DNA from: Hyphococcus luteus
Lineage (GTDB): Bacteria > Pseudomonadota > Alphaproteobacteria > Caulobacterales > Parvularculaceae
DNA: 64,000 nt
Assembly (NCBI RefSeq): GCF_002943565.1
Contig: NZ_PJCH01000005.1
Span: 310,001-374,000, forward strand
Reading direction: 5' to 3'
The translations under genes were made by a program, and so were the position numbers. The notes under the pieces are model-generated. The model saw nothing but the letters and a program-made list of their open reading frames with translations, was not told the origin of the DNA and did not search any database. Below are positions 59,404-64,000 of this stretch, piece after piece. How positions within the stretch are numbered: the first letter of the stretch is position 1; each line of letters opens with the position of its first letter.

Positions 59404-59940
59404 ATGGCGGGGAGCTTTTTCAAAAACGTCGCATCGTTGCTGATCGCGCTGTTTGCGCTCGGCTATGTCCTGCCCGACCGCGCCCATGTGGAGCGCGACG
59501 TCGTCATCGATGCGCCGCCGGAAAAAATCTTCGCGCTCATCAGCGATCTTAAAAGCTGGAAGGAGTGGGCGCCCCTCTCCAGCATCGCTCCGCAGGCGGA
59601 TGATCATCTGAACGGCGCCGGCCAGGCATTCGAAATTCAAAGCGCGCACCTCCTGCCGGCGCGCTTCACCCAGGAAATCGTCGCCGCCGCCGAACCGGCG
59701 CGGCTCGTCACCCGCACCCGTCTCGCCGGCCTCGGCGAAACGGACAGCGCCTTCACCCTGCTCCCCGATGAGGACGGCGCGGTGCGCGTCGTCTGGTCGC
59801 TCGATTCCAACTTGCGCGACCATGCGCCGTTTTTGCTGAAACCGTTCTGGACCTATGCGAGCTATTTCGCCGAGCCGGCGCTGGGGCCCGCCTCGGAGCG
59901 AAGCCTCGCCAAGCTGAAGCGCGTCGCCGAGGCGGGATAA
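59404..59940 (+). CDS. Membrane-anchored SRPBCC family protein
   Basis: A 178-residue protein with an N-terminal hydrophobic segment (about 6-24, FFKNVASLLIALFALGYVLP) and a START/polyketide-cyclase-like SRPBCC domain (VERDVVIDAPPEKIFALISD at about 30-49), a fold with a hydrophobic pocket for lipids or other small molecules. ATG at 59404 is preceded by AGGGGGAAACG. Function unknown; convergent with the M28 peptidase 14 bp downstream. Confidence 0.78.
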   Translation: MAGSFFKNVASLLIALFALGYVLPDRAHVERDVVIDAPPEKIFALISDLKSWKEWAPLSSIAPQADDHLNGAGQAFEIQSAHLLPARFTQEIVAAAEPARLVTRTRLAGLGETDSAFTLLPDEDGAVRVVWSLDSNLRDHAPFLLKPFWTYASYFAEPALGPASERSLAKLKRVAEAG

Positions 59941-59953
59941 AAGCGCGAGACCG

Positions 59954-61375
59954 CTATTCCTCTTGCGCAACCGGCAGACGGCCGAAATCGCCGTCCATCT
60001 CCGAGGCCAGATAGATGAACGCCGCCCAGGCCGCCACATTCTGGCGCAGCGCCGCCGGGTCGACCTTGTCGAGCGTGTCATCGGGCGTGTGATGGAGATC
60101 GAAATAATCGGTTCCGTCCTGCACGAGCCCCGCCACCGGCACGCCGAGCCCGCGAATGGCGCCGATATCGGCGCCGCCATGCGCATGATTGTCGCCCGGA
60201 ATGATCGCAAGACGGCGCAGCGCCTTTTCAATCACTTCCGCCTTGGGCAGCGCCGCTTCGGCGACGCCGGTGTCGAAACGCCAGACGGGCCCGGCGCCGA
60301 AATCGGATTCCGCCGCGATAATGTGCTTGTCGATTTCATCCTTGTGGGCTTCGGCGTAAGCCGCGCCGCCGTAAACGCCGACTTCTTCGGCGCCCCACAT
60401 GACGACGCGGATGGTGCGCGTCGGCTTGCCCCGGAGATCGCCGACAAGTTTCGCCGCCGCCGTCGTGATGGCGATGCCGGCGCCGTCGTCGATGGCCCCG
60501 GTGCCGAGATCCCAACTGTCGAGATGCCCGCCGACGACGATGAGCTCGTCGGTCTTGCCGGGAATTTCGCCGATGACATTGCCCGATGTAACGCTTTCCG
60601 CCGTTTTCACCTGGAGATCGAGACGCACCGTGACCGGCCCTTCCGCGCGATTGACGGCGCGGGCGAGCTGGTCGGCGTCAGGATTGGAAAGCGCCGCGGT
60701 TGGAACCGCCGTCGGCGCGCCGCCGCGCGTCGCGCCGCCCGTATGGGGATTGCGATGCGAGTCGGTGCCGGCGGAGCGGATCAGCGCCGCGACGGCGCCG
60801 CGCTTGCCGGCTTCGACCGCCGCCTGGCTGCGCTTTTGAACGGCGGTTCCGTAGCCAGAGCCGTTCTGGGTGCGCGCCATGGGCTCGTCGACGAAAACGA
60901 TCTTGCCTTCAAGGCCGGTTTCCGGCGCGGCCTGCAGCTCGGGCAGCGTGCGGAAGCGCACGACCTCGCCCGTCAGTCCGCCTTCCGGCGTAGCGATGGA
61001 ATTGCCGAGCGCCGTCACGATAAGCGGTTGGGGAAAAGGCGAGACGATTTCCGCTTCTTCTTTCACCCGCTCCCAGTAAGGCATCTCGTAAGTCTCGATG
61101 CGCACATTTTTAAAGCCGAGCTGTTTCAACTTCGCCGCGCCCCAGTCGCGGGCGCGCGCCTCGGCCTCGGACCCCGCAAGGCGCGGGCCCACTTCGGTGG
61201 TGACGCTTTCAAGGACTTCCCAGGCGACATCGTCCTCGAGCCCGGCGTCGATCAGCCGGTCGACGGTTTGCGCTTGCCGCTCCGTCAGGGACGGCGCGTC
61301 CTCGGCTATGGCGATGTTCGCGCAACACAAAACAAGTCCGGCTGCCGACAGGACGGCGGCATGGCGTTTCAACAT
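59954..61375 (-). CDS. Exported M28 family metallopeptidase
   Basis: The 473-residue enzyme has a signal peptide (about 1-24) and an M28 catalytic domain with an embedded PA domain (about 125-235). The first zinc-ligand region is VGGHLDSWDLGTGAIDDGAG (about 285-305, His and Asp), then VMWGAEEVGVYGG (about 327-339) with the catalytic Glu, and later AAESDFGAG and FDLHHTPDD supplying the remaining zinc ligands. Such enzymes are aminopeptidases or glutamate carboxypeptidases of the periplasm. The domain arrangement is typical; the substrate is not defined. Confidence 0.88.
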   Translation of the reverse strand: MLKRHAAVLSAAGLVLCCANIAIAEDAPSLTERQAQTVDRLIDAGLEDDVAWEVLESVTTEVGPRLAGSEAEARARDWGAAKLKQLGFKNVRIETYEMPYWERVKEEAEIVSPFPQPLIVTALGNSIATPEGGLTGEVVRFRTLPELQAAPETGLEGKIVFVDEPMARTQNGSGYGTAVQKRSQAAVEAGKRGAVAALIRSAGTDSHRNPHTGGATRGGAPTAVPTAALSNPDADQLARAVNRAEGPVTVRLDLQVKTAESVTSGNVIGEIPGKTDELIVVGGHLDSWDLGTGAIDDGAGIAITTAAAKLVGDLRGKPTRTIRVVMWGAEEVGVYGGAAYAEAHKDEIDKHIIAAESDFGAGPVWRFDTGVAEAALPKAEVIEKALRRLAIIPGDNHAHGGADIGAIRGLGVPVAGLVQDGTDYFDLHHTPDDTLDKVDPAALRQNVAAWAAFIYLASEMDGDFGRLPVAQEE

Positions 61376-61448
61376 GGAAGACCCCTCTTTCGGTTTTGCT
61401 GGGAATGATCAGCGTTGGAGAGAGAAGGTCAACCTCAACCGCCTGCGG

Positions 61449-61880
61449 CTACTGGTCCGCAAATCCGTTCGCCAGCGCCTTCGTCTTCGCAAAAGCTGCA
61501 ACCATGGAGGGCAAAAGCGCAAATTCCGGATCGAATTCGGAATAATTGCACAAAAACTCCTCACCAGCCGCAATATCGCGAATCGCATAGCCTTCGACGA
61601 CTTTCGTAAAATCCGTATTCGGCGAAAGCGTATGGTTCATGAACCGGCCATTGTCGATTTCGATGACCAGCATGTCGGGCCGGTCATGCGCCGGATAGGC
61701 GTATTTCATCAGGAAGTCCTGCATGGTTGCGGATTGTTCGCTGAGCCAGCGAGCCGGGACGAGCCGATCGAAGTCAGGCTCGTAACGCCAGATCAGGGTT
61801 CCCTTTTTAACAGGTTCGCTTGCAAACACGCCAACGCCTTCGACGTCGCTCGGGGCGACGTAAGTCGGAACAAGCATCAT
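61449..61880 (-). CDS. SET domain-containing protein
   Basis: A 143-residue protein consisting of one SET lysine-methyltransferase domain. The core motifs are FASEPVKKGTLIWRYEPDFD, then IDNGRFMNHTLSPNTDF (the N-H-x-x-x-P-N cofactor site), IRDIAAGEEFLCNYSEFD (with the catalytic tyrosine). It lacks pre-SET and post-SET cysteine clusters, as usual in bacteria. ATG at 61880 gives the conserved start LVPTYVAPSDVEGVGVFA. The bacterial target protein is unknown. The 213 bp upstream to the GNAT gene is GC-rich and hairpin-prone, with no gene. Confidence 0.8.
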   Translation of the reverse strand: MMLVPTYVAPSDVEGVGVFASEPVKKGTLIWRYEPDFDRLVPARWLSEQSATMQDFLMKYAYPAHDRPDMLVIEIDNGRFMNHTLSPNTDFTKVVEGYAIRDIAAGEEFLCNYSEFDPEFALLPSMVAAFAKTKALANGFADQ

Positions 61881-62093
61881 TTCCCGGATAGTCTCCAAGC
61901 CGGACAAAGGGGACGGCAGCCCCCGCGCGCCCATGCGCGCAGACTTTAGATTCGGCCGCATTCGCGGCCGGCGCGCCCGCGCACTGACTTTGCCTTTGTC
62001 GCAATCGCGACCGGGGCGAACGGCTCGACGGCGATGAAATCAAATCGTCAATTTCCGGAGGATTTCAAGTGGAATTTTTGGGCGCGCTGAAAA

Positions 62094-62630
62094 TCATCCG
62101 AAGCGGGCGAGCCACGCCGCGCGGTCCGCCGCCCAGATGTCGAGGCTCATGTCCCACAGCTCGAACGTCTCCGCGGTTTTTTGTTCGCCAATCTTCTTCG
62201 CGACAGCCTGGCTGTTGGCGTTGGCCGGGGCGATGCACGAAATGATGCGGGGAAGGTCCGGGAACTGATCAAACGTCCATTTAATCGCCCCGACCGCGGC
62301 TTCCGGCGCATAACCCTGCCCCCAATGGGACCGCGCAATGCTCCAGCCGCATTCCAGCCCGGGCCAGCCTTCGGGCATCCACGGCCCGACGCGCCCGACC
62401 CAGGCGCCGGTCGCTTTTTCCTCGACGGAAAACCAGCCATAGCCGCGAATATCCCAATGGCCGAGATAGGAGGCGAATTGCCGCCACAAATCATGCCGCG
62501 ATTGCGCCCCGCCCGTGGGGCTGAGCGTCGCTGCAACGGCCGGGTCGAGCATCATCTGGATGTGGGCTTCGCAGTCTTCCGGCGCGAGCGGGCGCAGACG
62601 AAGCCGTTCGGTGTCGATGCGGATGGTCAT
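62094..62630 (-). CDS. GNAT family N-acetyltransferase
   Basis: A 178-residue GNAT protein of the ribosomal-protein-acetylating (Rim) type. N-terminal motif ERLRLRPLAPEDCEAHIQMM and the acetyl-CoA region CGWSIARSHWGQGYAPEAAV (about 98-117) contain the R-x-x-G-x-G/A signature as SHWGQGYA. Its start overlaps the glycosyltransferase stop by 4 bp (ATGA), so the two are co-transcribed, but their functions are not obviously linked. Confidence 0.85.
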   Translation of the reverse strand: MTIRIDTERLRLRPLAPEDCEAHIQMMLDPAVAATLSPTGGAQSRHDLWRQFASYLGHWDIRGYGWFSVEEKATGAWVGRVGPWMPEGWPGLECGWSIARSHWGQGYAPEAAVGAIKWTFDQFPDLPRIISCIAPANANSQAVAKKIGEQKTAETFELWDMSLDIWAADRAAWLARFG

Positions 62631-63766
62631 GCCCGCGTTCCTTTCAGTCTTTCGGCGATGGCTTCGACGCGCCTTGCATTGCCGGCCCAGGTGAAGTCGC
62701 GGCGGATAAGCGTCTCGCGCGCCGCAGCCCCAAGCCTTTGCCGCAGGGCGCCGCTTTGCGCAAGCGCGGCGAGCGCGGTTTCAAAGCCGCCTTCGGGAAA
62801 CAGCAAGGCGTCCTCGCCATGGGTTAAGACTTCGCGGATATTGGCCTGATCCGGCGCGAGGACGGCGCGCCCCTGCGCCATATATTCGAAGAGCTTCAAG
62901 GGCGAGGCGTAATCGGTGACGGCGGGCTGTAGCGCAATGTCAAAGGCGGCGAGATGAGCCGGCATTTCCTCGCGCTGGACGACGCCGGCGAAATGAACGC
63001 GCGCGCTGACGCCCAGTTCCGAAGCGAGCCTTTCAAGATCGGGGCGCGCCGGGCCGTCGCCGACAATCAGCAGCGCTACATCCTCGCGTCCCGTTTCAAC
63101 CAGAAAGCGCACGGCGCGATCGAGCCCGTGCCAGTCGCGCACGAAGCCCGCAAAACCGAGCACGGTTTGCTCTTCAAGGCCGTAGCGGGCGCGCACAAGC
63201 GCGCCCGCCGCCGGCTTCAGAAACGCCTCTTCGACGCCGTTGTGGATGACGTCGATGCGGGGCTCGGGAACGCCCGCCGCGGCGAGCCGGGCCGCCAGGA
63301 CGCCGCTGACGGGGAGCGCCATGTCGGCGGCGCGCCAGATCGCGGCCTCGCTTTTGCGGGCGAAATTTTTAAGCGCTAAATGTCCGTGCGCGGCGCGCTC
63401 TTCGGCGAGCGGCGCATTCACTTCGAGAATCATCGGCAGGCCGAGCCGGCGCTTCGCCCAAACGCCGGCGTGAAAGAAAAGATTGTAGCGCTCGTAAAGA
63501 ATATCCGGACGCGACGCTTTCGCTGTTTTCATCAGCCGCAGAAAGGCCGGAAAAGAGTATCCGTACTCGGCGCATTCATAGAGCGGTCCCGGCAGGAGCG
63601 CTTTCAAACCGCGCTCGTCTTTGGCGTCGAGCGGCTTTTCATTCGCGCCGTCCGGGCCCGCCATAACAACATCATGGCCGCTCGCGGCGAGCGCATCCGT
63701 CAGCGCCCGGATGTGAACCTGCTGGCCGTCGGCGGCGCGGGTGCGGTGCGAATAAAGAAACTTCAT
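62627..63766 (-). CDS. Glycosyltransferase family 4 protein
   Basis: The 379-residue enzyme has two Rossmann halves of a GT-B fold. The N-terminal half has YSHRTRAADGQQVHIRALTD, and the C-terminal half contains LGFAGFVRDWHGLDRAVRFL and the nucleotide-sugar site ASPLKLFEYMAQGRAVLAPD (about 279-298), with the E-x7-E region as KLFEYMAQG. GT4 enzymes transfer sugars from NDP- or GDP-donors during glycan or lipid assembly. The acceptor is unknown. It is the first gene of a two-gene operon with the acetyltransferase. Confidence 0.87.
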   Translation of the reverse strand: MKFLYSHRTRAADGQQVHIRALTDALAASGHDVVMAGPDGANEKPLDAKDERGLKALLPGPLYECAEYGYSFPAFLRLMKTAKASRPDILYERYNLFFHAGVWAKRRLGLPMILEVNAPLAEERAAHGHLALKNFARKSEAAIWRAADMALPVSGVLAARLAAAGVPEPRIDVIHNGVEEAFLKPAAGALVRARYGLEEQTVLGFAGFVRDWHGLDRAVRFLVETGREDVALLIVGDGPARPDLERLASELGVSARVHFAGVVQREEMPAHLAAFDIALQPAVTDYASPLKLFEYMAQGRAVLAPDQANIREVLTHGEDALLFPEGGFETALAALAQSGALRQRLGAAARETLIRRDFTWAGNARRVEAIAERLKGTRA

Positions 63767-63945
63767 TTTCGCTTTTTAGACCGATGCGCCGCCGCTGCGC
63801 TACGCCTTTAAAGCGAATAGCCGGCGCAGCGCGCACGCGAAAGGCGTCGCCCGCGCATTAAACCGGCCGCACAGACCGCAAGTCAGCTTGCAGGCAAGGA
63901 AGACGAGTCCCATCATGGAACATGTGGCAGGTATGGAGTTTAGAA

Positions 63946-64000
63946 ATGCGGGCATCAGCTTTTCTTGCAGGCGCGCTTGCGGGCGCCGCGGTTGCCGCCG
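63946..64000 (+). CDS. N-terminus of an exported protein (cut by the window end)
   Basis: The frame from ATG at 63946 begins MRASAFLAGALAGAAVAA, a signal-peptide-like start, and remains open to the end. A GGAG lies 7 nt upstream, supporting the start. Only 18 codons are visible, so the protein cannot be identified. The 179 bp upstream, from the divergent glycosyltransferase, should hold the promoter. Confidence 0.55.
   Translation, partial: MRASAFLAGALAGAAVAA

Overview
The window is GC-rich, densely coded chromosomal DNA from an alphaproteobacterium. Support comes from the ftsEX-DUF218-plsC-DUF2125 run, the DUF2125, DUF6356 and ABA4-like families, a RodZ-like protein carrying a TonB domain, and a VPLPA-CTERM surface protein. 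A marine, aerobic Parvularculaceae- or Hyphomonadaceae-like organism fits best, but the genus is inference. No phage, insertion sequence, integrase or CRISPR array was seen.

Layout. 1-3772: end of ftsE, ftsX, a DUF218 protein, plsC and DUF2125 (envelope and division). 3769-6709: MarR regulator, M17 aminopeptidase, TadD-like lipoprotein. 6859-10476: an Nramp-like carrier fused operonically to pxpABC (5-oxoprolinase), followed by a convergent BCCT carrier and tRNA-Thr(CGT). 12316-18050 (minus): rpmI-rplT, then a pheST operon with a Phe-rich leader peptide and attenuator, and three small ORFs lying between pheS and pheT. 18244-23834: retropepsin-like protein, amidohydrolase, Lrp regulator, YeiH, helical-repeat protein. 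23835-24800: gene-free stretch with palindromic repeats and a decayed ybjN fragment. 24801-26236: VPLPA-CTERM protein and YbjN. 26436-28997: sdhCDA, ended by a terminator; sdhB lies 12 kb away at 40964. Between them sit a lower-GC Abi (HEPN) gene with a 25-bp-arm palindrome and a winged-helix gene, membrane proteins with a LytTR regulator, the RodZ-TonB fusion, a dienoyl-CoA isomerase, an operon of ATP-grasp ligase, PuuD-like amidase and Tat-exported flavoenzyme, and creD. 43381-47266: ammonium transporter and an arsR-arsI-arsC-acr3 operon whose promoter abuts the arsR start codon. 47278-53606: DUF2147/TetR pair, zapE, a 34-residue-repeat protein, a sodium:solute symporter with its DUF4212 partner. 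53708-58594: MFS pump-rimM, LysR/azoreductase pair, trmD-rplS. 58658-64000: acetyltransferases, SRPBCC protein, M28 peptidase, SET protein, glycosyltransferase, and the start of an exported protein.

How the genes work together. Housekeeping blocks (division, translation, TCA cycle) are interspersed with small regulated modules: 5-oxoproline uptake and hydrolysis, arsenic detoxification (reduction, C-As bond cleavage and efflux), and a possible amine-ligation/oxidation route. Several regulators have visible dyads next to their own start codons.

Most worth following up: the pheST attenuator, the pheS-three ORFs-pheT arrangement, the split sdh locus, the Abi/palindrome/winged-helix module, the ligase-amidase-flavoenzyme operon, the Nramp-Pxp coupling, and two gene remnants (rimM and ybjN). 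No experiment or database search supports any function here; all calls come from reading the sequence.
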